Part shown: in pieces, positions 43,173 through 53,400 of the stretch
How the letters are laid out: each line of letters starts with the position of its first letter
Numbering within the stretch: the stretch's first letter is position 1
Position numbers and translations under genes: made by a program
From: Chitinophaga varians
GTDB taxonomy: Bacteria; Bacteroidota; Bacteroidia; Chitinophagales; Chitinophagaceae
Direction: 5' to 3'
Length of the DNA stretch: 56,097 nucleotides
NCBI RefSeq assembly: GCF_012641275.1
Contig: NZ_JABAIA010000005.1
Coordinates: 1-56,097 of the forward strand
Notes under the pieces: generated by a model
The model's database searches: none
What the model saw: only the letters and a program-made list of their open reading frames with translations
What the model was told of the DNA's origin: nothing

Positions 43173-43915
43173 GTAAGGTAGTAGCATTACATGAGCTGGA
43201 AGACGGTATTGTGCTAATCGCCATGGAAGACAGGGTGTCCCGTAATACGTTCTCGAAGGAACTGGTAGCGGGATTATTAGAGGCCTTTCAGCATATCGCG
43301 GGTAATCCAAATTACAAAGTGGTGGTCCTTACCGGTTATGATAATTACTTCTGCTGTGGAGGTACTAAAGAGGAGCTTATAAGTATTTTTAAGGGAGAGA
43401 TAAAATTCAATGACATTGATTTTTTTACGCTTCCACTGGAATGCCGGTTACCGGTGATCGCTGCGATGCAGGGGCATGGCATTGGCGCCGGGCTTGTATT
43501 TGGATTGTATGCGGATTTCCCCGTAATGGCCAAAGAAAGTATTTACAGTGCAAACTTCATGAGATATGGGTTTACCCCGGGCGTGGGTGGCACAATGATG
43601 CTGCCCTTAAAGTTAGGTGAAGTACTGGGCAGTGAAATGTTATACACTGCCGGGAATTACAGGGGTGGTCAGTTGAAAGAGCGTGGTGTTCAGCTGAAAG
43701 TTTTTCCCAGGGCGGACGTATTGAAAGAAGCGTTGTCGATGGCCAGAGAGCTGGCAGAGAAGCCCCGTCAGTCGTTGATTATTTTAAAAGAACATTTAAC
43801 CCGTCAGATTAAGGCCGGTCTGCCTGAAGTGATTGAACGGGAATTAAAGATGCATGAGATCAGTTTCCATCTGCCTGAAGTTGGAGAAAGGATAAACACA
43901 TTATTCGGACGATAA
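43169..43915 (+). CDS. Enoyl-CoA hydratase-like decarboxylase ECH2 (PksI-type)
   Basis: A 248-residue crotonase-fold enzyme that decarboxylates the glutaconyl intermediate to give the beta-branch. Blocks NYFCCGGTKEEL and MQGHGIGAGLVFGLYAD form the oxyanion hole; NFMRYGFTPGVGGTMMLP is typical of ECH2. With ECH1 this completes the cassette, so the mature product should carry at least one beta-methyl or related branch. Confidence 0.93.
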   Translation: MSKVVALHELEDGIVLIAMEDRVSRNTFSKELVAGLLEAFQHIAGNPNYKVVVLTGYDNYFCCGGTKEELISIFKGEIKFNDIDFFTLPLECRLPVIAAMQGHGIGAGLVFGLYADFPVMAKESIYSANFMRYGFTPGVGGTMMLPLKLGEVLGSEMLYTAGNYRGGQLKERGVQLKVFPRADVLKEALSMARELAEKPRQSLIILKEHLTRQIKAGLPEVIERELKMHEISFHLPEVGERINTLFGR

Positions 43916-43925
43916 AGCTTTTCAG

Positions 43926-44885
43926 ATGGGGAAAAGTCAATTGAAGACAGTATTTCTGTTCACCGGCCAGGGAAGCCAGTACAGGGGCATGGGGGAGCAG
44001 TTGTTCCGGTCTGAAAAAGTCTTCAGCGACAGCCTGGAAAAAAGCAGCGCTATTGTCCGGAAACAACTGGGGACCGATCTTATTGCGGAACTATATACTG
44101 TGAAAGGACCCGTTTTTGATGACCTGTTAATCACCCATCCTGCTATTGTTGCTGTTGAAATAGCTATGTACCGGTTGTTGTGTTCAAAGCACATTGTTCC
44201 GGACCTGGTAGCAGGGAACAGCCTGGGCGAGTTTGCAGCTGCAGTAGTGGCTGGTGTATGGAGCGATGAGGATGCATTGGAAGCGGCTATTGAGCAGGCC
44301 AAAGCAATTATCAGGCACTGTGCAGACGGTGGTATGACAGCCGTCATCAATTGCAGCAGGCCATATTTAGAGCAGCTGTGTTCAGAATACGGCTTATCTC
44401 TCGCTTCAGACAATACAAGCGGCCATTTCACTGTATCTGGAGATGCGACATGTCTGGCGAAGCTGGAAGAGGTCTTGAAAAGCGCAGGGATACCATATAT
44501 AAAACTGCCTGTCAGGTATGCATTTCATTCACCCCGTATTGCGGAGGCGGCGGGAGGATTTGCCTATTATATGGCCTGTGCGCAACCATTACGGCCTGCC
44601 CGTCGCGGATTTATTTCTGCGATGACCTGCGCATCACCAGAGCAGCTGCCGGGAGATTATTTCTGGCAGGCTATAAGCAATCATACAAGTTTTCCCGCGC
44701 TTTGCCATTATATGGAACAACAAGGACCGTGCGTATATATCGACCTTGGCCCTTCCGGCACGGCTGCCACTTTTTTCAAGCATAATTTAGGTTCCGGAAG
44801 CCTGTCCCGGAGCCTGCCAATAATGACCCCTTTTCAAAAGGAAAAGCAGCAGTTAAATATGTTACACGAGCTGCTGGTGCGATAG
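43926..44885 (+). CDS. AT-fold protein, probably an acyl hydrolase (proofreading) rather than a malonyl transferase
   Basis: A 319-residue protein of the malonyl transferase fold (GQGSQYRGMG; His in YAFHSP). Two differences stand out from the AT at 37404: the nucleophile elbow is GNSLG (Ser99) instead of GHSLG, and the Arg that binds malonyl's carboxylate is replaced by Ala125 (EQAKAI against KKRGEL). Loss of that Arg is a feature of PedC-type acyl hydrolases, which free stalled acyl chains from trans-AT synthases. Transfer of a non-carboxylated acyl group is the alternative. Confidence 0.85.
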   Translation: MGKSQLKTVFLFTGQGSQYRGMGEQLFRSEKVFSDSLEKSSAIVRKQLGTDLIAELYTVKGPVFDDLLITHPAIVAVEIAMYRLLCSKHIVPDLVAGNSLGEFAAAVVAGVWSDEDALEAAIEQAKAIIRHCADGGMTAVINCSRPYLEQLCSEYGLSLASDNTSGHFTVSGDATCLAKLEEVLKSAGIPYIKLPVRYAFHSPRIAEAAGGFAYYMACAQPLRPARRGFISAMTCASPEQLPGDYFWQAISNHTSFPALCHYMEQQGPCVYIDLGPSGTAATFFKHNLGSGSLSRSLPIMTPFQKEKQQLNMLHELLVR

Positions 44886-44922
44886 CATGCAGATTTATAC
44901 CACTTACCTTTAACTTAATATT

Positions 44923-46944
44923 ATGGAAATTAAAAGCATTTCCGGAAATGCCGTGTCCGGTGAGGATGTTGTCACCATTGAGACACTGATTGTTGGCGGA
45001 AACTTCTCTGCCATTCCACTAGTGAGGGAGCTTGAAAAGGAGGGTAAAGCGTTTATTATTATTGCCGACGGTTATTCGATCTGGGAAAGGTTGGAGAAGA
45101 GCGGTCGCCTGGATTTTGATCTGGTAAGCAGCAAACAGTCCAGTATGTATTCCTTTGAGCTGGTGAATCATGATACAAAAGATGTTTATCCGACGTCTAA
45201 AGAGTTTCTGAGTTTCCACAGAAAGTACTTTGCAACCTATCAGCGATATTTTGTAAAAGACTGGGTAACGGAAGTGCATAACTATGACGATTTTTCTCTT
45301 GTCTATACAAGAAGCGGAAAAATATACCGTGCAACGCATGTGATGATAGCTACCGCCTTCCGGCGGAAGATTCATGATTCCATTACCAATTTTGACTTTG
45401 GGGCAGCTACCAATAAAACCATTGCGTTTACCGCCTATGGCGATTCCGCCAATCTGATCGTGTCCAAACTGATGCCGGGAAATAATCGTGTTGTGCTGTT
45501 GACCAATGGGTTTGTATGTCTGGATAAGCTTGCTTTTTTTGAAAAAGACTCCTATACGCTGGACCAGCTGGAAATGCACAACTTCCGGTATGTGTCTAAG
45601 TTTATCTATAAGCGGCTGATCGGCGGAGGGTTCAACTTCAGTGTGATGCTGCCTAAAACCGTTGGAAAATGGTTTTTCGGCGAAACACTGCATGTTAAAT
45701 ATCCTATGGCAAACAGGAACTGGAAGCTGGCAAAGGAATTGGGATGGGACGCTACAAGCCCGGTGCCTAACGGATATATCGTTATCAAATATTGGCCTAT
45801 CGATGCCTATCAGCGATTATATGATGATGGTCAATTGGAGCAACATATTGAGGACGGGTATCTGATGAATGATATCGGCTATTTTGTGGAGCAGGGAAAA
45901 GTTGACCTTTGGTCCAAGAGTCAAACCACTATAGATACTGACACCAGGACGATTAAATGGGGAGATAAAATCGTACAATATGATGCTCTCATAGAAGGCG
46001 ACCGCGAAATGCCTAACCTGCCGCTGATTATATCCAAACGCAGCGGAAGCATGGATAAACCGTATGAATATGTTTATCGCGATAATTTTATGGGTATTGC
46101 TCCCAGGGAGTTAAAGAATATTTACCTCGTAGGTTACACAAGGCCCACTTCGGGAGGACTGAACAACATCATTGAAATGCAATGTTTATTTGTTCACCGC
46201 ATGATTACCGATAAAAGCTTTAATGACAGCATCTATCAGAATATAGAGGAGAGGATAAAGCAGTATGATATTGAATACTATGGAACGGCAGAGAAAAGAC
46301 TGACAGACCATTTGGTGTTTTATGGGTTTTATACGCACGATCTTGCGAAATTAATCGGTATTGCGGGGTCCGCGTTTACCGGCAAAAGCCTCAAAGATAT
46401 ATTTAAGTACTACCTTTTCCCTAATAATGCTTTTAAATATCGTCAGGAGGGTAAGTATAAAGTAGACGGTGTAAAGGAAATGGTGGAAAAAATATGGCAG
46501 GAGCACAGCGGGTTCAGTTTGATGAAACATTACATCCTGAACTACTTGCTGATGCAGGTTAATATTTTGGCTTTTATCTGTCTGCTGCCCATGTCTGTCT
46601 TTATTAAGGTGCCCCTGTCACTTCTTTTTTTGTATAATCCGTTTATTGTACTTGTAGTGGCGCTGGCTACCAACCTGCACCGGTATCTGAACCTGTTTAT
46701 TGTTTGTGCCATGGTAGCCACCTGTTTTTATCCTGGTCCGCTGATTCCCGGACTTAGCCTGCTGGCGGTGTTTGTTACCATCTTTATTGGCAGGAAAGCC
46801 GGAATTACCCGTATTCCGTTTAATGATCTGAAAAACAAATCAAAGTACCACGATTTTTTCAAACGTTACAGTGAAGCTTTCAACAGGGTGGCTGAAAGGA
46901 AGAAAAGTACAGCGGTGGCCAATGCTGTTTTGACAGAAGAGTAG
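44923..46944 (+). CDS. FAD/NAD(P)-binding oxidoreductase (monooxygenase-like) with C-terminal membrane segments
   Basis: A 673-residue protein. Residues about 15-55 form a Rossmann-like nucleotide-binding start (TLIVGGNFSAIPLVRELEKE), though the glycine pattern is unusual. HVMIATAFRR (about 140) resembles the ATG motif of flavin monooxygenases, and IYLVGYTRPTSGGLNN near 405 resembles a second FAD-contact region. Residues about 540-630 hold several hydrophobic segments, unusual for this class. In a PKS cluster it may oxidise the chain or product at the membrane; a Baeyer-Villiger role is possible but not supported by a clear signature. Confidence 0.7.
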   Translation: MEIKSISGNAVSGEDVVTIETLIVGGNFSAIPLVRELEKEGKAFIIIADGYSIWERLEKSGRLDFDLVSSKQSSMYSFELVNHDTKDVYPTSKEFLSFHRKYFATYQRYFVKDWVTEVHNYDDFSLVYTRSGKIYRATHVMIATAFRRKIHDSITNFDFGAATNKTIAFTAYGDSANLIVSKLMPGNNRVVLLTNGFVCLDKLAFFEKDSYTLDQLEMHNFRYVSKFIYKRLIGGGFNFSVMLPKTVGKWFFGETLHVKYPMANRNWKLAKELGWDATSPVPNGYIVIKYWPIDAYQRLYDDGQLEQHIEDGYLMNDIGYFVEQGKVDLWSKSQTTIDTDTRTIKWGDKIVQYDALIEGDREMPNLPLIISKRSGSMDKPYEYVYRDNFMGIAPRELKNIYLVGYTRPTSGGLNNIIEMQCLFVHRMITDKSFNDSIYQNIEERIKQYDIEYYGTAEKRLTDHLVFYGFYTHDLAKLIGIAGSAFTGKSLKDIFKYYLFPNNAFKYRQEGKYKVDGVKEMVEKIWQEHSGFSLMKHYILNYLLMQVNILAFICLLPMSVFIKVPLSLLFLYNPFIVLVVALATNLHRYLNLFIVCAMVATCFYPGPLIPGLSLLAVFVTIFIGRKAGITRIPFNDLKNKSKYHDFFKRYSEAFNRVAERKKSTAVANAVLTEE

Positions 46945-46985
46945 TTTACACATCTCATTATTTAACCCTTGATTTAAAATGTCCT

Positions 46986-48272
46986 ATGAATAATCTGGAC
47001 TTGTTTTTAGCCGTTCTTACGGCCATCATTGTTATTATGATTGTCTCCCAGGTATGTGGGAAACTGATTACCTACATTGGGCAGCCCAGAGTGGTGGGCG
47101 AAATGGTGGCAGGTGTTTTATTAGGCCCCACTTTTTTCGGATATTTTGCTCCTGAGATTTCAGACAGGATTTTTCGTGTGGAAGTGATGCCTTCCCTTTT
47201 TATTTTAAGTAATCTGGGGCTGTCGGTTTATATGTTTCTGGTGGGTGCCGAGATAGATTTTAAGCTATTTAACAGGAAAACTTTTCTTGACGCCGGCTGG
47301 CTTTCGTTCTCGTCACTGATGATGCCGTTTGTGCTGGGAGTGCTCACGGCTTTTTGGTTTTCAGACGGATTAAAACAGCCGGCGGTACCGATGGCATCCT
47401 ACATCTTGTTTATGGGGACGACGCTGGCCATCACGGCTTTCCCGATGCTGGCCCGGCTTCTGCAGGAAAAAAAGATGATCAATTCGCGGATTGGCGTACT
47501 GTCTTTGTTGTCTGCCTGTATCCAGGATGTCGTATCATGGCTGTTACTCGCTTTCGTGACTGCAATTTCTATGAATAAAGGATATGGCGAAGGTCTGAAA
47601 ACGCTGGCAGGCACGGGTGTTTTTGTGGCAGTGGTCTTCCTGGTCGTGAAGCCGCTGCTGAAGTCGCTTGGGATGAAGGTTGAAAAGAGGGGATTTATGG
47701 AGCAGTTTGAATTTGGTATTATACTGTTGCTGTTATTGGCAGCGGCATTGATTACAGATTACCTCGGCGTGTATTCTGTATTTGGCGGCTTTATCCTGGG
47801 CCTGGCTATTCCCCGTTCCTGCCCGACGATGGAAAAAGAACTTCGTAATAAACTCAAGGATATGGCTGTGGTGTTGTTATTGCCGATTTTCTTTGCATTC
47901 TCCGGGCTTAAGACCAATCTGCTGGTGCTTAAGAATGCAAGCATCCTGTTACCTTGCCTCGCTATCATTGGTTTTGCTTTTATCGGCAAGTATGTTTCCT
48001 GTACGCTCACCATGAAGCTGAAAGGTGCTTCCTGGCGGGACGCTTCTTCTATCGGAAGTCTGTTAAATGCGAGGGGACTGATGGACTTGCTGGTGGCTAA
48101 TATCGGACTGTCTTATAATATTATTACGCCTGATCTTTTTTCTATCATCGTATTGGTCGCGGTCACTACCACTTTTGCTGCGTTGCCCTTATATAATCTA
48201 TCCGTAGGGAAAAAGAACAAAAAGCGTGAAAGAGTTGCCGGAGAGGTCGGTGACTTGACGCTCAGCTCCTGA
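46986..48272 (+). CDS. Cation:proton antiporter (CPA2/KefB-like)
   Basis: A 428-residue membrane protein with about 12 hydrophobic segments. GQPRVVGEMVAGVLLGPTFFG is the classic sodium/hydrogen exchanger start. The AITAFPMLARLL and ACIQDVVSWLLL region carries the conserved acidic residue of the transport core, and LNARGLMDLLVANIGL is typical of the C-terminal part. No cytoplasmic NAD-binding (TrkA-N) domain is present. Such antiporters are often found in secondary metabolite clusters; a role in self-protection or ion balance is inferred. Confidence 0.9.
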   Translation: MNNLDLFLAVLTAIIVIMIVSQVCGKLITYIGQPRVVGEMVAGVLLGPTFFGYFAPEISDRIFRVEVMPSLFILSNLGLSVYMFLVGAEIDFKLFNRKTFLDAGWLSFSSLMMPFVLGVLTAFWFSDGLKQPAVPMASYILFMGTTLAITAFPMLARLLQEKKMINSRIGVLSLLSACIQDVVSWLLLAFVTAISMNKGYGEGLKTLAGTGVFVAVVFLVVKPLLKSLGMKVEKRGFMEQFEFGIILLLLLAAALITDYLGVYSVFGGFILGLAIPRSCPTMEKELRNKLKDMAVVLLLPIFFAFSGLKTNLLVLKNASILLPCLAIIGFAFIGKYVSCTLTMKLKGASWRDASSIGSLLNARGLMDLLVANIGLSYNIITPDLFSIIVLVAVTTTFAALPLYNLSVGKKNKKRERVAGEVGDLTLSS

Positions 48273-48368
48273 GCGACGCCTGGTTCACCAATGGCATGTA
48301 ATAGGCCGTTATGGATATTTTAAAAGATTTTGTTGATAAAACTGTAGGGATAAGCCGGTTTGGTTTTT

Positions 48369-49646
48369 ATGCAAAAAGAGGAAAAAAAGAAATTTACCCG
48401 CCAACAAAAATTAACGATCGTCATACTGGCCCTTCTCCAGTTTCTCATCATATTGGATTTTATGGTTTTATCGCCATTGGGTGCTATTATGATGAAGGAG
48501 CTGCAGATAACTACTGCCCGGTTCTCGATGGCGGTTTCAGTTTATGCTTTTAGCGCGTGTGCCGGAGGATTGGTCGCTGCGGGTTTTGCAGATATGTTTG
48601 ACAGGAAGAAGTTACTTGTTCTTTTTACCGGCGGATTTATACTGGGGACATTGTTATGTGCCATGGCGCCCAACTATGAGGTATTGGTGGTGGCAAGGAT
48701 TTTCGCCGGAGGTTTGGGTGGAATTGTCAGTTCTGTAAGCTATGCCATCATTACGGACCTGTTCGAGGCAAGACAGCGCGGACGCGCGATGGGCTTTTTC
48801 CAGATGGCTTTCGGGGCCAGTCAGGTACTGGGTATTCCTGTTGGCTTGTTTTTGGCCAACCGGTTTGGTTGGCATTCTCCTTTCTGGCTTATCACTTTGT
48901 GCGGGATGATGATTGCAGTTGCCCTTGTAAAATTTATTCCCTCTGTAGCGGGACATCTGAATGAAAAGCGGCAGCGCCGGGCGATACAACATTTGAAAGA
49001 CGCAATTTCCAATCCCGGTTATTTAAGGGCCTTTCTTTCTATTACATTACTGACAACCGGTGGGTTTATGTTAATACCGTTGGGCAGCGCGTATGGTGTG
49101 CATAACCTGGGGCTTAAAATGGACGAACTGCCGGTGTTATATGGTGCATTGGGGGTGTTTATGATCATTGCAGCTCCGTTGAGCGGAAAGTTATGTGACT
49201 CCGTGGGCCCTTTCAGGCTGTTTGTGACCGGGTCTGTGCTGTGCGTCATACTTGTCCGGATCTATACCACACTGGGCATCACGCCTTTATGGAGCTGTAT
49301 AGCAGTGGTGATTGCGCTTTTTACCGGCGTTATCTTCCGCCAGGTTTCAGCCGGCGTGCTGATGAGCATGGTGCCTGAAACCGAAGACCGGGGTGCCTTT
49401 ATGAGCCTAAATTCTGCTTTTCAGCAGATCTCCGGCGGTATCGCTTCTTATGTTGCCGGGCTCGTGGTGACACAATCCGGCAATGGTCGACTGGAACATT
49501 ATTCCGACTTGGGTAATATCGTGATAGCGACGATGATCCTTTCTGTTGGTCTGATGTATTGGGTTGTCCTTTACCTCCGCGCCAGGGTAACGGTGACGGA
49601 AAACTATTTCAACAAAAGCGTAAAAATAAAGGAGGCGCAGGAATGA
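48369..49646 (+). CDS. Major facilitator superfamily efflux transporter
   Basis: A 425-residue membrane protein with 12 predicted helices. The MFS loop motif between helices 2 and 3 is present as GFADMFDRKKLL, and DLFEARQRGRAMGFFQMAFGAS is typical of drug/proton antiporters. I begin it at ATG 48369; a TTG three codons upstream is also possible. The stop overlaps the PPTase start. Likely exports the cluster product. Confidence 0.92.
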   Translation: MQKEEKKKFTRQQKLTIVILALLQFLIILDFMVLSPLGAIMMKELQITTARFSMAVSVYAFSACAGGLVAAGFADMFDRKKLLVLFTGGFILGTLLCAMAPNYEVLVVARIFAGGLGGIVSSVSYAIITDLFEARQRGRAMGFFQMAFGASQVLGIPVGLFLANRFGWHSPFWLITLCGMMIAVALVKFIPSVAGHLNEKRQRRAIQHLKDAISNPGYLRAFLSITLLTTGGFMLIPLGSAYGVHNLGLKMDELPVLYGALGVFMIIAAPLSGKLCDSVGPFRLFVTGSVLCVILVRIYTTLGITPLWSCIAVVIALFTGVIFRQVSAGVLMSMVPETEDRGAFMSLNSAFQQISGGIASYVAGLVVTQSGNGRLEHYSDLGNIVIATMILSVGLMYWVVLYLRARVTVTENYFNKSVKIKEAQE

Positions 49647-50395
49647 ATATAAACACCTGCTGTTTTACCGACAGGATTGCACTTACCCGGGAGAACCGGA
49701 TACTGCCGGCTGCTTGCTCGATGATCACAGCTAACATGAATGCGCTGACCGCATATCTTCCTCAGTTGCATATTGTGGAACGTGAATACTACGATGGCTT
49801 AAAGTCAGAGAGGCGAAAACAGAGTTATCTATTGGGCAGGGTAGCAGCAAAAAATGCGCTCGCTGCCATCGCCCCGGAAAACAAGCCCGACTCGGTTTTT
49901 ATCGGCTTTGGTGTTTTCCATTTCCCTGTAGTTAAGGGACTGAAGACTCCTAACCTGCAAGTGAGCATCAGTCATACCGGCAACATTGGTGTGGCATTGG
50001 CATTTGAAGAGGAGCATCCCATGGGCATTGATATGGAAAAGGTGGATGACGATCATATTGACGCTATCAGAGACCATATCTCGGAACAGGAAAGAGCGCT
50101 TATATCGGCCTGTGGTATTGCTTTGTCAATCGGCTGTACAATCGTATGGAGCATGAAGGAGGCGGTATCGAAAGTATTGCGGACAGGTATGACGGCCGAC
50201 TTTATTGTACTGGAAATAGACAGCCTGCAGCGCAACGGCATGTTTTATGAAGGAACGTTCAAATATTTAAAACAATATAAGGCTGTCGTAATCTATGTTA
50301 ACGAACATGCCTGCGCCGTTGCGTTACCTAAAAAAACACAGTTCCCCCTGCTGAATTTCTTTAACGCTTTTAGTGCTGTGACGCAGAAAATTTAA
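49643..50395 (+). CDS. Sfp-type 4'-phosphopantetheinyl transferase
   Basis: A 250-residue enzyme that converts apo carrier proteins to holo form with coenzyme A. Signature motifs GIDMEKV (Mg-binding Asp) and WSMKEAVSK are both present. The start at ATG 49643 is preceded by a good GGAGG ribosome-binding site and overlaps the MFS stop (ATGA). It should activate the ACP and PCP domains encoded in this cluster. Confidence 0.95.
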   Translation: MNINTCCFTDRIALTRENRILPAACSMITANMNALTAYLPQLHIVEREYYDGLKSERRKQSYLLGRVAAKNALAAIAPENKPDSVFIGFGVFHFPVVKGLKTPNLQVSISHTGNIGVALAFEEEHPMGIDMEKVDDDHIDAIRDHISEQERALISACGIALSIGCTIVWSMKEAVSKVLRTGMTADFIVLEIDSLQRNGMFYEGTFKYLKQYKAVVIYVNEHACAVALPKKTQFPLLNFFNAFSAVTQKI

Positions 50396-50423
50396 TATAC
50401 AAACAAAAAATTTTTGAGCATAT

Positions 50424-53400
50424 ATGAGTTGGCTGAAGGATAAGGAAAGTTCTTCGGGTAAGGTCCTCTGTAGCAGGGATTACACGTTGAGCATGCCAGG
50501 TATGGTCTGGGGAGGGATGTCTGAAAACTGGCTGCTGAAAGAATTGGGTGACATCCATTGGTCTATGATCGGGGACGGACTGGGCGTGACATCAGACCGG
50601 TTAACGGACAGTAATGGAGAACGGCTCTATGCCAGTTTTGTACGTCTTTGTTGGGAAAGCAGCCAAAGCCTTGGTGCTTTTCGGGAGAACCAGCATTTGT
50701 CTGTCAACAGTGAACTATCCCGCTTTGGAAAGAAGATGTTCTTTAGTGATGCTGTATTGACTTCGTCGGAGTGTACTATTACAGCTTCGCTGATGTCCGT
50801 TTTTTCTGCGCGGAATACAGGCGACAACCGGGCGTTGAAAAATGCAGTTCCGTTGGTGCAGGGAGACGACAGAATTGCAACCCACGATAAACTACCCTCG
50901 TTTGCGCGGCAGTACTTTGACGTTAAAACGAGGTTATTCCCGCAGGAGGGACAACTAAAGGATGTGGAGTTCAGCCTGGCAGGCCATCCATTCGGGCTGG
51001 ATACCACGCCTTTATTTAATATAGACTATACTATTGATCCTTTCGATGATATTAACGGTGTAGGCCTGATTTATTTTGCTGCATTTCCGAAAATCAGTGA
51101 CAAGTGCGAACGGCTTTATTTTAATCAACAATCAGCGGGTGCCAAAGACTGGGCGTACCGGAGCTCCTGCCTGGCACGTGATATCTATTATTTCGGAAAT
51201 GCTAATCCCGGTGAGCAACTGGAATATCAGCTTGACAGCTGTGAGTTCATCACAACGCAATTGGTGCGGCTGAGTGCATCCCTTTTTAGAAAGGAAGACA
51301 AGCAGTTAATAGCGAAGATATTTTCTGTTAAGGTGGTGTCTGCCGGGGACAATGAAGATGAAGCCGAGGTGACGGCAACTGTTGATAAACAGTCTGCAGT
51401 TGATGTGGCGTATAACCGGAAATCCTTGTCTGAGGCCATTGCTGTATTCCTGTCGTCCATGTTGGGAGAGGCAACCCTGACCGGGTCTACTAACCTCAGG
51501 TTGTATGGAATAGAGTCCGTAGTATTCCTGGAGCTTTCCGCCTTCTTACAGGATAAGTTTGGGCTGAAGAGTAATCCAAGCCGGTTTTACGGACATTCAA
51601 CGATAGATGAAATCGTTTCCTATCTTTTAAACGAAGAACAGGTAACGGGTATTAAAACAGATGACCGGCCGGAAAGCCGGACAGAAGATATTGCAATTGT
51701 AGGAACAGCTTTTCGTTTGCCAGGTGCTGCTGACTGGAAAGCGCTATGGGATATTCTTGCAAATGGGCGGTCTGTTATAACCAATACGCCATCCGAAAGG
51801 TGGCGCTGGCCCTCAGGAACAGATCCGGAGAACACGCACAGGGGGCTTGGCCGTGGAGGATATCTGCCGGACATTGAAAAGTTTGATGCGACATTTTTCA
51901 GGATCTCACCGAGAGAAGCCGAATTGATGGACCCTCAGCAGAGATTGTTACTGGAGTTGACATGGGAGCTGCTGGAAAAGGCCGGATATAAGGCTGGTAA
52001 CCTGAAAGGTAGCAGGACAGGGGTGTATATCGGTGCCAGTGGGAGTGATTATGAGCTGGTGCTGCAAAAGGAGAAAGCATTTGAGTCAGCGATCGGAACG
52101 GGTACTGCGTTGTCCATTCTGGCAAACAGGATATCGTATTTTTATGACCTGGAAGGTCCCAGCCTTCAAATAGATACAGCCTGTTCTTCCTCATTGGTGG
52201 CTATACATGAAGCGGTGAATGCAATAAGGTCTGGTGAGTGTATGCAGGCAATTGCAGGAGGAGTGCATCTGATGTGTCACTATGCCAAAAGCCTTTCTTA
52301 CTATGAGGCTGGGATGTTAAGTCCTGATGGTAAGTGCCAGACCTTCGATGAAAAGGCCAACGGATATGTAAGAGGCGAGGGTGCAGTGCTTTTCCTGTTG
52401 AAACCATTGACTGTAGCCTTGGCAGATAATGATCAGATACTGGGTGTTATTAAGGCTACTGCAGTCAATCATGGCGGACAATCCGGTGGTTTGACTGTTC
52501 CTAATCCCCATAGACAGCAGGAACTGTTGAAAGCGGCCTACCAGCAGGCGGGAATAGATGTGTCGACGGTAGGCTACATAGAGGCGCATGGGACGGGTAC
52601 CAGTCTGGGTGACCCGATAGAGGTGACGGGATTAACGACAGCATTTAACCATCTGCAGAAACCCCATGAAACTGCATTACCTGCCGTGGCCTGGTGTGGA
52701 ATAGGATCGATAAAAACAAATATTGGTCACCTGGAGGCCGCAGCCGGTGTTGCCGGTATGCTGAAGGTGCTGCTGTCAATGAAGAAGCAATATCTGCCGG
52801 CAACGATAAATTTCGATACGCTGAATAAAAAGATAGAGCTGGAAGGAAGCCCTTTTTATATTCAGCATATCGCTCAGCCCTGGAAACCTGCAAATGGCAG
52901 CTTGCCGCTCCGGGCGGGCGTCAGCAGTTTCGGTATTGGCGGTGTCAACTGCCATGTTGTGTTGGAATCTTTTACACAGGCTGAAACGCCTTCCGCAAAG
53001 CTGTTTACTCCATTTATTTTCGTTTTATCAGCCAAAAACAAAAACAGGCTACTGGCGTATGCTATTGATATGCTGGCTTATCTGCAGGATATGCCTGAAG
53101 CTGACCCTGCAAGTATTGCTTATACGATGCAGACTGCCCGTGAGGAAATGGATGAACGACTGGCTATTGTGTATAGCGCTGTGAACGAGTTAGCGGAAAA
53201 ACTGCGCTGTTATATCGGAGGCACGGTGCTGAACGGCTGTTTTACCGGAAATGTGAAAACAGACGGCCAGCTGGCTGGTGCTTTTAATAAAACATCTTCC
53301 GTTGTACAACAATGGATTACTGACCGTAATCCTGAACAGCTTGCAAAATACTGGTGTTATGGAACGGCGATTGACTGGAACCTGTTATATGGGGCTAAAA

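Noticed and set aside
43926..44885. A second malonyl transferase
   Set aside because: The carboxylate-binding Arg is missing, so plain malonyl loading is unlikely; the AT-ER protein already supplies it.
45019..45693. 224-codon minus-strand open frame
   Set aside because: Antisense to the flavoprotein, with no start context or family match.
48311..48553. 80-codon frame from an ATG before the MFS gene
   Set aside because: It overlaps the MFS start in another frame and has no protein-like pattern after the overlap.
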